From NCBI GenBank assembly GCA_014239855.1, contig JAAZXY010000017.1, forward strand, positions 1 through 43,860: DNA of 43,860 nt, in the 5' to 3' direction. The position numbers and the translations under genes are program-made. The DNA is from Acidimicrobiales bacterium (GTDB lineage: Bacteria > Actinomycetota > Acidimicrobiia > Acidimicrobiales > MedAcidi-G1). The notes beneath the pieces were generated by a model. The model saw nothing but the letters and a program-made list of their open reading frames with translations. It was not told where the DNA came from and did not search any database. Numbering within the stretch: position 1 is the stretch's first letter; each line of letters starts with the position of its first letter. Positions 31,545-40,639 of this stretch are shown piece by piece.

Positions 31545-31570
31545 TCTGATTCCCCCTCGGGGGAATCAGA
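31545..31570. terminator. Perfect bidirectional terminator hairpin
   Basis: TCTGATTCCCCC (31545-31556), TC, GGGGGAATCAGA (31559-31570): a perfect 12-bp stem. It lies between convergent fic and oppF and contains the oppF stop codon. It ends the long opp transcript and the fic transcript. Confidence 0.75.
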
Positions 31571-32594
31571 TCGAGGGAAAGTGACAGGCCACGAAGTGGT
31601 CGTCGCCCACCTGACGCATGACCGGTTCCTCGGAGGCGCAGCGGTCGGTGGCCCGGGGGCACCGGGTCCGGAACCGGCAACCGGACGGCGGATCGATGGG
31701 TGACGGGATCTCGTCGCCGATGTCGGCATCGGACGGATCCACGGTGGGCGCCGGTTCAGGCGCCGAGGCCAGGAGCACCCGGGTGTAGGGATGGGCCGGC
31801 CGCTCGTAGAGGGCGTCGGCGTCACCCACCTCGCAGAGCTTCCCGAGGTACATGACGGCCACCCGGTCGCTCACGTTGCGAACCACCGACAGGTCGTGGC
31901 TGATGAACACCAGGGTCAGCCCGTAGCGCTCCTTCATGTCCTCCAGCAGGTTCAGGATCTGGGCCTGCACCGACACGTCCAGCGCCGATACCGGCTCGTC
32001 GCAGATCAGGATCTCCGGATCCATGACCACAGCCCGGGCAATGGAGATGCGCTGGCACTGGCCGCCCGAGAACTGATGGGGTCGTCGGGTCGCCGCCACC
32101 TCGGGGTCGATGCCGACCGCCTCGAGTACCTCGTCCACCCGGGCCTGCTGGTGGAGGCCATCGGACGCCTTCGACCAGATGGCCAGCCCCTCACCCACGA
32201 TGTCGCGCACCGACCGACGGGGGTTCAGCGACGAGATGGGGTCCTGGAAGATCATCTGCATCCGCGGTCTGACGGCCCGCAGGGCCGAACCTGAGAGGGC
32301 CACCATCTCCACCTCGGTGGCCGCCCCCGGATCGAGGACCACCCGCCCGCTGGTCGGAGGCGGAAGCTGGACCAGGGCCCGGGCGGTAGTGGACTTGCCG
32401 CACCCCGACTCCCCGACGATGCCCAGGGTCTCGCCCCGACGGACGTCGAGGCTCACGTCGCTGACCGCGTGCACGACCTGGCGCCGCCCGCCGCTGCGTC
32501 CGGCCGGGAACTCCTGGACGAGGTGCTCGACCCGGAGCACGACGTCGTCATGAGCGGCCGGATCCCGCAGGTGGTCGGTACCGCTCCCGGCCAT
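31566..32594 (-). CDS. Oligopeptide/dipeptide ABC transporter ATP-binding protein (OppF/DppF-like), cassette 1
   Basis: 342 aa. Walker A GESGCGKST (61-69), Q-loop MIFQDPISSLNPR, signature FSGGQCQRISIAR, Walker B ILICDEPVSALD. The C-terminal oligo_HPY extension has SGCRFRTRCP, DRC and ACHFP: four cysteines like the [4Fe-4S] site reported in DppD proteins. Pairs with OppD to drive peptide uptake. Its ATG overlaps the oppD stop by one base (TGATG). Highly similar to the cassette 2 copy (37644-38648), even to the MAGSG start. Confidence 0.94.
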   Translation of the reverse strand: MAGSGTDHLRDPAAHDDVVLRVEHLVQEFPAGRSGGRRQVVHAVSDVSLDVRRGETLGIVGESGCGKSTTARALVQLPPPTSGRVVLDPGAATEVEMVALSGSALRAVRPRMQMIFQDPISSLNPRRSVRDIVGEGLAIWSKASDGLHQQARVDEVLEAVGIDPEVAATRRPHQFSGGQCQRISIARAVVMDPEILICDEPVSALDVSVQAQILNLLEDMKERYGLTLVFISHDLSVVRNVSDRVAVMYLGKLCEVGDADALYERPAHPYTRVLLASAPEPAPTVDPSDADIGDEIPSPIDPPSGCRFRTRCPRATDRCASEEPVMRQVGDDHFVACHFPSI

Positions 32595-33631
32595 CAGGAA
32601 TCACCCCGCCCGTCGGACCCGACCGACACGATGCAGGCCGAGTGGTGGGAAGCGTCCTCAGCACCCTCAGCACCGGCAGCACCGACCGGTACGGGCACCA
32701 GCGGCGGTACCCCATCCAGGCAGTCGTCGATCCGGTGCCGACAGCGGGCGGCGAACGGACAGGACCTACCCACCTCGGCGGGGCTGGGGGGCCGACCGGG
32801 GATGGGCACCAGCCGGGTGTGGGCCGGGGCGTCGATACGGGGAATGGTCTCCAGCAGCGCCCGGGTGTACGGGTGGTGCATCCGCCCGAACAGCGTGGGC
32901 GTCTCGGCCGACTCCATGGTGCGACCGCCGTACATCACCATCACGTCGTCGGCCCGGCCCTTCACCACGCCCAGGTCATGGGTGATGAGGATCATCGACA
33001 TGGCCCGCTCCCGGCGCAGGTCGTCCAGCAGGTCGAGGATGTGCTTCTGGACGGTCACGTCCAACGCCGTGGTGGGCTCATCGGCGATGAGGAGGCGGGG
33101 TCCACAGGCCAGGGCCATGGCGATGACCACCCGTTGCCGCAGGCCACCGGACAGCTCGTGGGGGTACTGGCGAAGCCGTTTGCGCGGCTCGGGGATCCCG
33201 ACGCGTTCCAGCAGGTCGAGGGCCTCAGCCGTCGCCACCTTCCGGCTTCGCCCCAGGTGGACCCGCAGGCACTCGGCGATCTGCTCGCCGATCCGCTTCA
33301 CCGGGTTGAGCGACGTCATGGGGTCCTGAAAGACCATGGTGAGTTCCACGCCCCAGAAGTGGCGCTCCCGCGCCGCGGCCAACGCCCGGAGGTCACGACC
33401 GCCGAAGGTGATCGAACCCTCCACCTCGGCATAGGACGGAAGCAGGTTCATGAGGGCCTTGGCGGTCACCGACTTGCCGGAACCCGACTCACCCACGATG
33501 CCCAGCGTGCGACCCTCGGTCAGGTCGAACGACACCCCGTCCACGGCCCTCACCGGACCGTCGGCGGTCCCGAAGGTGACGCCCAGGTCCTGAACCGACA
33601 ACAGGGGCCCAGCGGCCGACGCGGTGCTCAT
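32594..33631 (-). CDS. Oligopeptide/dipeptide ABC transporter ATP-binding protein (OppD/DppD-like), cassette 1
   Basis: 345 aa. Walker A GESGSGKS (47-54), MVFQDPMTSLNP, signature LSGGLRQRV, Walker B LLIADEPTTALD, and a C-terminal oligo_HPY region with cysteines (SCPFAARC, DDC, SACIV). It is the partner ATPase of OppF. The ATG at 33631 overlaps the oppC stop (ATGA); a longer reading upstream would only run through oppC. Confidence 0.94.
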   Translation of the reverse strand: MSTASAAGPLLSVQDLGVTFGTADGPVRAVDGVSFDLTEGRTLGIVGESGSGKSVTAKALMNLLPSYAEVEGSITFGGRDLRALAAARERHFWGVELTMVFQDPMTSLNPVKRIGEQIAECLRVHLGRSRKVATAEALDLLERVGIPEPRKRLRQYPHELSGGLRQRVVIAMALACGPRLLIADEPTTALDVTVQKHILDLLDDLRRERAMSMILITHDLGVVKGRADDVMVMYGGRTMESAETPTLFGRMHHPYTRALLETIPRIDAPAHTRLVPIPGRPPSPAEVGRSCPFAARCRHRIDDCLDGVPPLVPVPVGAAGAEGAEDASHHSACIVSVGSDGRGDS

Positions 33632-34593
33632 CGCTCGAAAGCCAGTTCGCGGACGTCCATGAACCAGCGGAGTCGGTCGCCGGCGTAGTTGAGCGCCAGC
33701 ACGGTCAGGAACATGGCGCCGATCGGAAACATGGCCACCCACGGCCCTTCTCGGAGAGTTCGCGGGGCGGCACCCGTCACGATCAACTTCCCCCACGAGA
33801 ACCCGTCGGACACGCTGAGGCCCAGAAAGGCCAGGCCACCTTCGGCCACCACGGTCAACGCCATGCCCAGCAGGGCCAGACCGCTCATGGGGATCAACAC
33901 GTTGGGCAGCAGTTCGCGCACGATGATGCGACCGTGGCTGGCACCCAGCAGCCGGGACGCCTGGACGAACTCGCGCTCGGCGTACAGCAGGGTGGCCGCC
34001 CGGGCCAGACGCCCCACCGGGGCGATGGCCAGGAGCCCCAGGGTCACCGACACGATGGTCAGGCTGGATCCCAGGGTGGCGATGAACAGGAGAGCCAGCA
34101 CGAGGCCCGGGAAGGCCAGCATGGCGAACATCACGAACGAGATGAGCCGGTCGACCACGCCTCGGAAGTAACCGGCGATGATGCCCAGCGCCCCGCCGAA
34201 CACCATGCCCATGGCAATGGCCACAAAACCAACCACGAGCGAGATCCGGGCCCCCCAGACGGTCCGGGAGAACACGTCGCGACCGTTGCCGTCGGTGCCG
34301 AACCAGGCGTCGCCGCTCGGCGCGTCCAGCCGACCACCGAAGCCCGTCTGGTCGGGGTCGGCCAACGGCAGCCACGGAGCGGTCACCGCGGCCACCACCA
34401 CCAGGCCCATCCATCCGACAGCCAGCCAGAAGAACACCCCCAGACGGGATCCCTTCGAATCGTCGAAGACCTGGCCGCCCAGCAGGGCCTCGTAGCTGCC
34501 TCGGACCGAGACCTCCGAACCGAGGTCCTGCACGTGCAGGTGCGAATCGCGCTGATCGGGTGTGCGCTCTCCCGGAGCAGGCATGTCAGCCAT
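33628..34593 (-). CDS. Peptide ABC transporter permease (OppC/DppC-like), cassette 1
   Basis: 321 aa with a polar N-terminal ~50 residues, then about six membrane helices. GTDGNGRDVFSRTVWGARISL is the OppC N-terminal signature and EFVQASRLLGASHGRIIVRELLPN is the EAA loop that docks with the ATPases; GLAFLGLS is also typical. Overlaps oppB by 8 nt at its start (ATG 34593; the ATG at 34584 is possible and would avoid the overlap). Confidence 0.93.
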   Translation of the reverse strand: MADMPAPGERTPDQRDSHLHVQDLGSEVSVRGSYEALLGGQVFDDSKGSRLGVFFWLAVGWMGLVVVAAVTAPWLPLADPDQTGFGGRLDAPSGDAWFGTDGNGRDVFSRTVWGARISLVVGFVAIAMGMVFGGALGIIAGYFRGVVDRLISFVMFAMLAFPGLVLALLFIATLGSSLTIVSVTLGLLAIAPVGRLARAATLLYAEREFVQASRLLGASHGRIIVRELLPNVLIPMSGLALLGMALTVVAEGGLAFLGLSVSDGFSWGKLIVTGAAPRTLREGPWVAMFPIGAMFLTVLALNYAGDRLRWFMDVRELAFER

Positions 34594-35593
34594 CGGCCCG
34601 GACCCGGGGGTCGATCAGGGTGTAGAGCAGGTCGACGGCGAAGTTCACGACCACGAAGCCGGTGGCCACCACGACCACACCGCCCAGCACGATCGGGAAG
34701 TCGTCACGGATGACCGCCTCCACGAGGGCCCGTCCCAGGCCGGGGATGGAGAAGATCTGCTCCACGACCAGCGAGCCGCCGATCATCCCGGCGGTCGACA
34801 GTCCGAACACGGTGACCAGCGAGAACAACGACGGCCGCAGCACGTGGCGGAACATCACCCACTGGTCGCTCATGCCCTTGGCCCGGGCCATGAGCACGAA
34901 GTCCTCCTGCAGGGTGGTCAGCAGGTCGGTCCGCAGCAGGCGCATGTAGACGGCGGCCGCCGGCAGGCCGAGGGTCAGGCCGGGCAGGACCATCGACCGG
35001 AGCCGCGACCACAGGTCGGTGTCGTCGTAGCGGCTGGAGAAAATCTGCCACCGCACCACGAACAGGTAGAAGAGGATCACCCCGAGGGCGAAGCTGGGGA
35101 TGGCCACCAGACCGAACGTCCCCACGGTCGACGCCCGATCGAAGGGCCGATGGGCCCGGTAGGCGGCGGCCACCGCCCACGGCACGGCCAGGCCCACGGC
35201 GATGACCTGGGCCACCACCATGAGCAGCACCGACTTGGGCAGCTTCTCGCCGATCACCTCGCGGACCGGCATCTCGTTCTTGAACGAGGTCCCGAGGTCG
35301 CCCCTCACGATGTCACCCAGCCAGTAGCCGTACCGGATGGGCAGCGCGCGGTCCAGGTGGTGTTCCCGGCGGGCCTCGGCAATGACCTCGCAGTCGCCCC
35401 GACCGCCCGCCGTCTGGCCCGAGATGTCGTCGACCTCGCCGGCCGCAACCGCGTCACAGTCCACCGAGGCGATGAACCCGACCACGTTGAACAACGGGTC
35501 CCCGAGCACGTTCATGGCCCCGAAGGCCAGCCCGGTGACGGCCAGCAGCACGGCCACCAGGGCCGCGACGCGCCGCACCACGAACCCGACCAT
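34586..35593 (-). CDS. Peptide ABC transporter permease (OppB/DppB-like), cassette 1
   Basis: 335 aa, about six membrane helices. N-terminal helix, a long extracytoplasmic loop (~40-90) carrying two cysteines (C46 and another in RGDC), then RYGYWLGDIVRGDLGTSF, EAA loop DFVLMARAKGMSDQWVMFRHVLRP and the usual end LLYTLIDPRVRADG. The cysteine-bearing loop insert is absent in cassette 2 OppB. GGGAGG lies 11 nt before the ATG. Confidence 0.93.
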   Translation of the reverse strand: MVGFVVRRVAALVAVLLAVTGLAFGAMNVLGDPLFNVVGFIASVDCDAVAAGEVDDISGQTAGGRGDCEVIAEARREHHLDRALPIRYGYWLGDIVRGDLGTSFKNEMPVREVIGEKLPKSVLLMVVAQVIAVGLAVPWAVAAAYRAHRPFDRASTVGTFGLVAIPSFALGVILFYLFVVRWQIFSSRYDDTDLWSRLRSMVLPGLTLGLPAAAVYMRLLRTDLLTTLQEDFVLMARAKGMSDQWVMFRHVLRPSLFSLVTVFGLSTAGMIGGSLVVEQIFSIPGLGRALVEAVIRDDFPIVLGGVVVVATGFVVVNFAVDLLYTLIDPRVRADG

Positions 35594-35638
35594 CAGGCGC
35601 GCTCCTCCCGACCGGTGGCGACGTGGGTCGCGGTGCGT

Positions 35639-35660
35639 CGGTCCCCGTTACCGGGGATCG
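35639..35660 (-). terminator. Intercistronic hairpin between binding-protein gene and oppB, cassette 1
   Basis: A 9-bp stem (CGGTCCCCG / CGGGGATCG on the plus strand, one G-U) with a 4-nt loop, 6 nt after the binding-protein stop. Likely an attenuator or mRNA 3' stabiliser that raises binding-protein level over permease level. Confidence 0.55.
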
Positions 35661-35666
35661 ACCCGC

Positions 35667-37538
35667 TCAGTCCTCCATCCAGATCTGGTGCGTTAGGTGC
35701 CACCCGTTGACCGTGCACATGAGCCGCACCCCATCTGGCGAGAGCGCGCCGCAAACGTTCTTCACGTTCGAGGCGAAGCCGTTGGCCCACAACGTGTGGG
35801 TGAACAGGATGTACGTGTAGTCGTCGTGCACCTTCCGGGAGATCTGCTTCCACAGTTCCACCCGCTCGGCCTGATCCACGGTGCCCCGCTGGGCGTACAT
35901 CAACTCGTCACGGGCCGGGTCGCAGTACCGGGGCCAGTTCAGCGACAACGCCCCGATGGCCCCGCAGTTCAACCACGTCACGTCATTGTCGGGATCCGGC
36001 GAGCCCATCTGACGCCACGTGACCCAGTCGTAGAGCCCGAAGGCCACGTGCGTGATGTGGTCGTCCTGAAGGAGCATCTCCTTGGTGATGTTGAAGTGGT
36101 CGCTCCAACCGTCGGCGAGGATGTCGTAGATCCGGTCCTGGACGACCGACGGTCCGGAGTACTGGAACTCCATGTCGATCTTCCCGTCGGTGCAGTAGTC
36201 GGGCTTCTCCGCGCACAGTTCGGCGACCAGCGGGGTGGCCAGATCGGGCGAATCGCCCTCCTGGACGAGGTCCGGGTCGTGGTACGGCGAGCCCGGTGGG
36301 AACCACGAGTTGGCGGGACGCAGGAGGCCCTGGCCGATGAACTCCAGATAGTCCGCACGGGCCGCCGCGAAGGTCAGCGCCTTGCGGGCCCGAATATCAT
36401 CGAAGGGCGCCCCGGCCGTGTTCAACATGCCGAAGGTCTCCGAGCCGTGGTCGGACTCGATTCGCACGACGTCTTCGTCGTCACGCAGCACGAGCACGGC
36501 GTCCACGTTGGAGGTGTGCATGCCGTCCAGGTCACCCACGGTGAGGGCGTCGGCGGCGATGACCGTGTCGGTGTAGACGTAGTACTCCACCGCGTCCAGG
36601 TAGACGTCGCCGTTCCACCAGTCGTCGTTGCGTACGAACCGGGTCATCTGGTCCTGGGTACGGCTGTCGAACCGGAACGGTCCGGTGCCCACCGGCGCCT
36701 GGTTCAGCGTCGGGTCCTCCATGGCGGCCCGGATCCACGTGGGCGAGGGGATGTAGCCCAACTGCCCGGTCACGTACCGGGCGAAGTCCGAGGTGGGTCG
36801 GATCAGGTTGAACCGGGTGGTCAGTTCGTCGATGATCTCGGCCGGCTCATAGGCCTCGGTGTCGGGATCATCGGCCGGGTACATGGGCTTGACGGCCAGC
36901 GAGATGAGCGGGTCGACCATCTGCCTCTGGAAGCCCAGCAGGACCGCCTCGGACGTCAGCGGGGTGCCGTCGTGGAAGGTGATCCCCGGTCGCAGCTTCA
37001 CGTCCCACGTCATGAGGTCGTCGGACGGGGTGAAGGACTCGGCCAACCAGGGCACGGCCCGGCTGTTCGTCTCGTCCCAGATGGCCAGGGAGTCGAACAC
37101 CGCGTGGGCCATCTGGGTGGCCGACACGGCGAACCGGTTGACCGTCGGGTTCAAGCCGTCGGTCTCGGCTTCGACACCGAGGCGAAGCGTGCCGCCGAAC
37201 ACCGGCTCGGGCGCTGCCTCCTCAGGGGCCAGGGTGGTCGTCGCCGTGGACTCGGCCTGCGAATCCGGCGCCTGGGTGGTCGTCGCCGGGGCGTTGGTCG
37301 TGGTGGTGGCCGGCTCGTCAGCGGCAGGCTCCTCGGCCGCCGCCGTGGTGGCGGGAGCCGCGGTGGTGGCGGGAGCCGCGGTGGTGGCCGGGGCGGCCGT
37401 GGTGGCCGGCGCCGCGGTGGTGGCCGGTGCCGCGCCGTCGCCATCCCCGTCGGATGATCCGCCGCAGGCCGACGCCACCAGCGCCAGTCCCAGCAGGATC
37501 GACACCCAACCGCTCATCGTGGTCCGCCTGATACCCAT
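35667..37538 (-). CDS. Peptide ABC transporter substrate-binding lipoprotein (SBP_bac_5), cassette 1
   Basis: 623 aa. Signal peptide with lipobox VASAC (C25), Pro/Ala/Thr linker with five PATTAA units (~36-100), then an OppA/DppA-type cluster C receptor starting at GGTLRLGVEAETDGLNP. Family marks: WDVKLRPGITFHDGTPLTSEAV, GTGPFRFDSR and the FVRNDDWWNG segment. It binds peptides or other medium-size solutes outside the membrane and feeds the OppBCDF complex coded downstream. ATG 37538 has a GGGGGGAA run 4 nt upstream; ATG 37517 is an alternative that keeps the signal peptide. Confidence 0.94.
   Translation of the reverse strand: MGIRRTTMSGWVSILLGLALVASACGGSSDGDGDGAAPATTAAPATTAAPATTAAPATTAAPATTAAAEEPAADEPATTTTNAPATTTQAPDSQAESTATTTLAPEEAAPEPVFGGTLRLGVEAETDGLNPTVNRFAVSATQMAHAVFDSLAIWDETNSRAVPWLAESFTPSDDLMTWDVKLRPGITFHDGTPLTSEAVLLGFQRQMVDPLISLAVKPMYPADDPDTEAYEPAEIIDELTTRFNLIRPTSDFARYVTGQLGYIPSPTWIRAAMEDPTLNQAPVGTGPFRFDSRTQDQMTRFVRNDDWWNGDVYLDAVEYYVYTDTVIAADALTVGDLDGMHTSNVDAVLVLRDDEDVVRIESDHGSETFGMLNTAGAPFDDIRARKALTFAAARADYLEFIGQGLLRPANSWFPPGSPYHDPDLVQEGDSPDLATPLVAELCAEKPDYCTDGKIDMEFQYSGPSVVQDRIYDILADGWSDHFNITKEMLLQDDHITHVAFGLYDWVTWRQMGSPDPDNDVTWLNCGAIGALSLNWPRYCDPARDELMYAQRGTVDQAERVELWKQISRKVHDDYTYILFTHTLWANGFASNVKNVCGALSPDGVRLMCTVNGWHLTHQIWMED
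37342..37431 (-). repeat. Five tandem 18-bp repeats coding the PATTAA linker
   Basis: Five 18-bp units (plus-strand consensus GCGGTGGTGGCSGGNGCC) code PATTAA x5 in the lipoprotein linker. The first two differ at one base, suggesting recent expansion. Confidence 0.85.
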
Positions 37539-37643
37539 GCCGTTCCCCCCATGTCCGCTGAGCGACGGTCGCCGCTCATGACCACCACGATGGCCTCCAG
37601 AAGGTCGCTCGTCCAATCCCACAGGATCGACGGGAGCGGAGGA

Positions 37644-38648
37644 CTATTCGGCGACGGCCACCAGGGGGTGGTGACAGGCCACGTGGTGGCCCTCGGCCAC
37701 CTCACGCATCTGGGGCTCCTCGGCCGCGCATCGATCGGTGGCGTGCGGGCAACGGGTCCGGAACCGGCAACCCGAGGGCGGGTCGATGGGCGACGGCAGC
37801 TCGCCTGAGTCGACGAGCCCCTCGTCCACCACCACTTCGGGGTCGGGCTCGGGAATCGAACCGAGAAGCAGCGCTGTGTAGGGGTGGGCGGCGTTGGCGT
37901 ACAGCTCATCGGGCCCAGCCACCTCGCAGAGCTTGCCGAGGTACATCACGGCCACCCGGTCGCTGACGTTCTTGACCACGGCCAGGTCATGGGCGATGAA
38001 CACCAGGGTCAGCCCGTACTCCGCCTTGAGGTCCTCAAGCAGGTTCAGGATCTGGGCCTGCACCGACACGTCCAGCGCCGATACCGGCTCGTCGCAGATC
38101 AGCAACTCGGGGTCGACCACCAGGCTGCGGGCGATGGAGATCCGCTGGCACTGGCCCCCTGAGAACTCGTGGGGGTGCTTGTCGCGGGCCGCGTCGGGGT
38201 CGATACCCACGGCGTCCAGCATCCGGTCGACCAACGCCTTCTGCTCGGCCTTGTCGTGCGGCCCCCAGACCCGCAGCGGCTCGGCCACGATGTCACCCAC
38301 CGTGCGGCGCGGGTTCAGCGACGAGATGGGGTCCTGGAAGATCATCTGGATGTCGGTCCGACGCCGGCGCATGGCCTCGTCGGACAGATCGGTCAACTCC
38401 ACCAGCCCGTGGCGGACTGATCCCGAGGTGGGTGACGGCAACTGGATGAGGGCCCGGCCGGTGGTCGACTTCCCACAGCCCGACTCACCGACCAGACCGA
38501 GGGTCTCACCCTTGGCGATGTCGAAGCTGATGCCGCTGACAGCCTTGACGGTCCGACCCCGGCCCACCGGGAACTCCACCACCAGGTCCTCGACCCGGAT
38601 GAGCACCTCGTCATCGGGCCGCAGGTGGGCCTTGCCGGAACCGGCCAT
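37644..38648 (-). CDS. Oligopeptide/dipeptide ABC transporter ATP-binding protein (OppF/DppF-like), cassette 2
   Basis: 334 aa. Walker A GESGCGKST (54-62), MIFQDPISSLNPRR, signature FSGGQCQRISIAR, Walker B LLICDEPVSALD, C-terminal oligo_HPY with SGCRFRTRCPHATDRC and ACHHP, a likely Fe-S cysteine set. Closest relative in the window is cassette 1 OppF. ATG overlaps the oppD stop by one base (TGATG). A 105-nt gap without clear structure separates it from the cassette 1 binding-protein gene, so readthrough between cassettes is possible. Confidence 0.94.
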   Translation of the reverse strand: MAGSGKAHLRPDDEVLIRVEDLVVEFPVGRGRTVKAVSGISFDIAKGETLGLVGESGCGKSTTGRALIQLPSPTSGSVRHGLVELTDLSDEAMRRRRTDIQMIFQDPISSLNPRRTVGDIVAEPLRVWGPHDKAEQKALVDRMLDAVGIDPDAARDKHPHEFSGGQCQRISIARSLVVDPELLICDEPVSALDVSVQAQILNLLEDLKAEYGLTLVFIAHDLAVVKNVSDRVAVMYLGKLCEVAGPDELYANAAHPYTALLLGSIPEPDPEVVVDEGLVDSGELPSPIDPPSGCRFRTRCPHATDRCAAEEPQMREVAEGHHVACHHPLVAVAE

Positions 38649-39790
38649 CAGACGATCCTCTCATTGCCAGTCGGAAGGGGGGCGCTCATCTGGTCGCCGG
38701 TCGGCAGGTCGACGGCCACGGCCTGCGGCAGGCCGTCGGACACGTTGCGGGCGAAGGCCTCAGCCCCTTCAGGTGAACCGACGGGCGTGAAGCAGGCAAA
38801 CGCATGGTCGGGGTCATCGCCCGAACCGCCGGTGGTCAGGGGTGGCACCTCGTCACGGCACCGGTCCTGGACGTAGGGACACCGGGGGCTGAACGCACAA
38901 CCCGACGGCGGGTCGATGAGATCAGGCGGCCGACCGGTGATGGCCGCCAGGCGGGTATGGCTGGCGTGGCTGGTGCGGGGCAATGAACGCAGCAACGCCT
39001 CAGAGTAAGGGTGGCGCATTGAGGCGAACAACGAGGTGGTGGGCGACTGCTCGACCACCTTGCCGGCGTACATGACGAGCGTGTCGTCAGTGCGCCCAGC
39101 CACCACGCCCAGGTCGTGGGTGACCAGCACCATGGCCATGTCGCGGTCACGCTGCTCGCGCCCCAGCAGGTTCAGGATCTGGTGCTGCACGGTCACGTCG
39201 AGCGCCGTGGTGGGCTCATCGGCGAACAACAGCGTCGGTTCACAGGCCAGGGCGATGGCGATGCAGATCCGCTGGCGCATGCCGCCCGACAACTCGTGGG
39301 GGAAGGCTTTCAGGCGAGCCTCCGGTTCAGGAATCCGGACCTCGTTGAGAAGTGAGACCGCGGTCTTGTGCGCCTCGGCGCGGCTCACGCCGAGGTGACT
39401 CCGGAGGTGCTCGGTGACCTGGCGGCCCACCCTCACCAACGGGTTCAGAGACGTCACAGGGTCCTGGAAGACCATGGCCATCTCCATGCCCCACTGTTCC
39501 TGCATCTCGGACATGGAGAGCGACAGCACATCGCGGCCAGCGAAGGTCGCCGTACCGGTCGTCGTCACGTTGCTGCCGATGTTGAGCCGCATGATCGAAC
39601 GGGCCAGCACAGTCTTGCCCGAACCGCTCTCGCCCACGATGCCCAACGTCCGCCCCCGATCCAGGGAGAAACTCACGCCGCGCACGGCCTTGACGTCGCC
39701 GGCGGGGATGGAGAACGTGGTCCGCAGGTCGTCGACGGCCAGCAGCGTGCGGCCCGGGTCCACCGAATCCGTCTGCATGGAATCCGTCAT
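38648..39790 (-). CDS. Oligopeptide/dipeptide ABC transporter ATP-binding protein (OppD/DppD-like), cassette 2
   Basis: 380 aa. Walker A GESGSGKT (53-60), MVFQDPVTSLNP, signature LSGGMRQRI, Walker B LLFADEPTTALD, and SGCAFSPRCPYVQDRC plus FAC at the C-terminus (probable Fe-S ligands). About 40 residues follow the last cysteine, an extension not seen in cassette 1 OppD. ATG 39790 overlaps the oppC stop (TGATG); the in-frame ATG at residue 5 is an alternative. Confidence 0.94.
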   Translation of the reverse strand: MTDSMQTDSVDPGRTLLAVDDLRTTFSIPAGDVKAVRGVSFSLDRGRTLGIVGESGSGKTVLARSIMRLNIGSNVTTTGTATFAGRDVLSLSMSEMQEQWGMEMAMVFQDPVTSLNPLVRVGRQVTEHLRSHLGVSRAEAHKTAVSLLNEVRIPEPEARLKAFPHELSGGMRQRICIAIALACEPTLLFADEPTTALDVTVQHQILNLLGREQRDRDMAMVLVTHDLGVVAGRTDDTLVMYAGKVVEQSPTTSLFASMRHPYSEALLRSLPRTSHASHTRLAAITGRPPDLIDPPSGCAFSPRCPYVQDRCRDEVPPLTTGGSGDDPDHAFACFTPVGSPEGAEAFARNVSDGLPQAVAVDLPTGDQMSAPLPTGNERIV

Positions 39791-40638
39791 CAGAGGGCCG
39801 CCGATCGCACGGCCTTGGACCGTCGGAGATGGTCCCCGACGTTGTTGAGCGAGTACACGGTGAACACCAGGGCCAGCGACGGCCAGATTGCCGGCCAGAC
39901 GTTGATGGTCAGGTCGACCCGTGCCGCGTTGACCATGTTCCCCCACGAGGCGGTCGGGGGCTCCACGCTGAGGCCCAGGAAGGCCAAAGCACCTTCCAAC
40001 AGGATGATGACCGCCGCGTTGACCAGCGCGAAGGCCATGAGCGTGGGCAAGCAGTTCGGGATGATCTCGCGGAACAGGATGGTGCGTTTGCGGGTGCCGA
40101 TGGCCCGTGCCGCCATCACGAACTCCCGCCGGCTGACGGCCAACGCTGTGGCCCGTGCCACCCGCGTATAGGGCGGAATGGACAGGAACCCGACCACTGC
40201 GGCGATGACCATGAGGTCCCTTCGTCCCAGCAGCGTGACCACGGTGAGCAGCAGCACCAGGCCGGGGAAGGCCAGGATCACGTCGACCGCCGCCATGATC
40301 GTGGCGTCGGTTTTGCCGCGGACGAAGCCCACCAGTGCCCCGAAGAACCCCCCGAACACCGAACCCATGACCACCGCGGTCATCGACACCACGAGCGACA
40401 CCCGGGCGCCGTAGACGATGCGAGCCAGGATGTCCCGGCTGTTGTTGTCGGTCCCCATCAGGTGGTTCCACGACGGCCGTTCGTTGGTCGCCCCGTCGCC
40501 GAACAGGAAGCCCTGGTAGTTCGGATCCTTGAGCCCCGGGATGAGGTCGGCGAAGATCGCCCCGAGGACGATCACGATGAGCCAGCCCGCGCAGATGCGG
40601 GTGAAGAAGGACATGCGGGAACCCGTTCCGGCGGCCAT
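39790..40638 (-). CDS. Peptide ABC transporter permease (OppC/DppC-like), cassette 2
   Basis: 282 aa with about six membrane helices. GTDNNSRDILARIVYGARVSL, EAA loop EFVMAARAIGTRKRTILFREIIPN and GALAFLGLS are the OppC marks. Lacks the ~35-residue polar N-terminal tail of cassette 1 OppC. Starts 1 nt after the oppB stop; GGAAGG lies 9 nt before the ATG. Confidence 0.93.
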   Translation of the reverse strand: MAAGTGSRMSFFTRICAGWLIVIVLGAIFADLIPGLKDPNYQGFLFGDGATNERPSWNHLMGTDNNSRDILARIVYGARVSLVVSMTAVVMGSVFGGFFGALVGFVRGKTDATIMAAVDVILAFPGLVLLLTVVTLLGRRDLMVIAAVVGFLSIPPYTRVARATALAVSRREFVMAARAIGTRKRTILFREIIPNCLPTLMAFALVNAAVIILLEGALAFLGLSVEPPTASWGNMVNAARVDLTINVWPAIWPSLALVFTVYSLNNVGDHLRRSKAVRSAAL

Positions 40639-40639
40639 G

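Noticed and set aside
37342-37431. CRISPR-like repeat array
   Set aside because: The 18-bp units are contiguous, in frame and code the PATTAA linker; there are no spacers.
35697-37457. A 586-codon plus-strand open frame opposite the cassette 1 binding protein
   Set aside because: Low-complexity Gly/Arg/Val/His composition, no domain, no start signal; antisense shadow.
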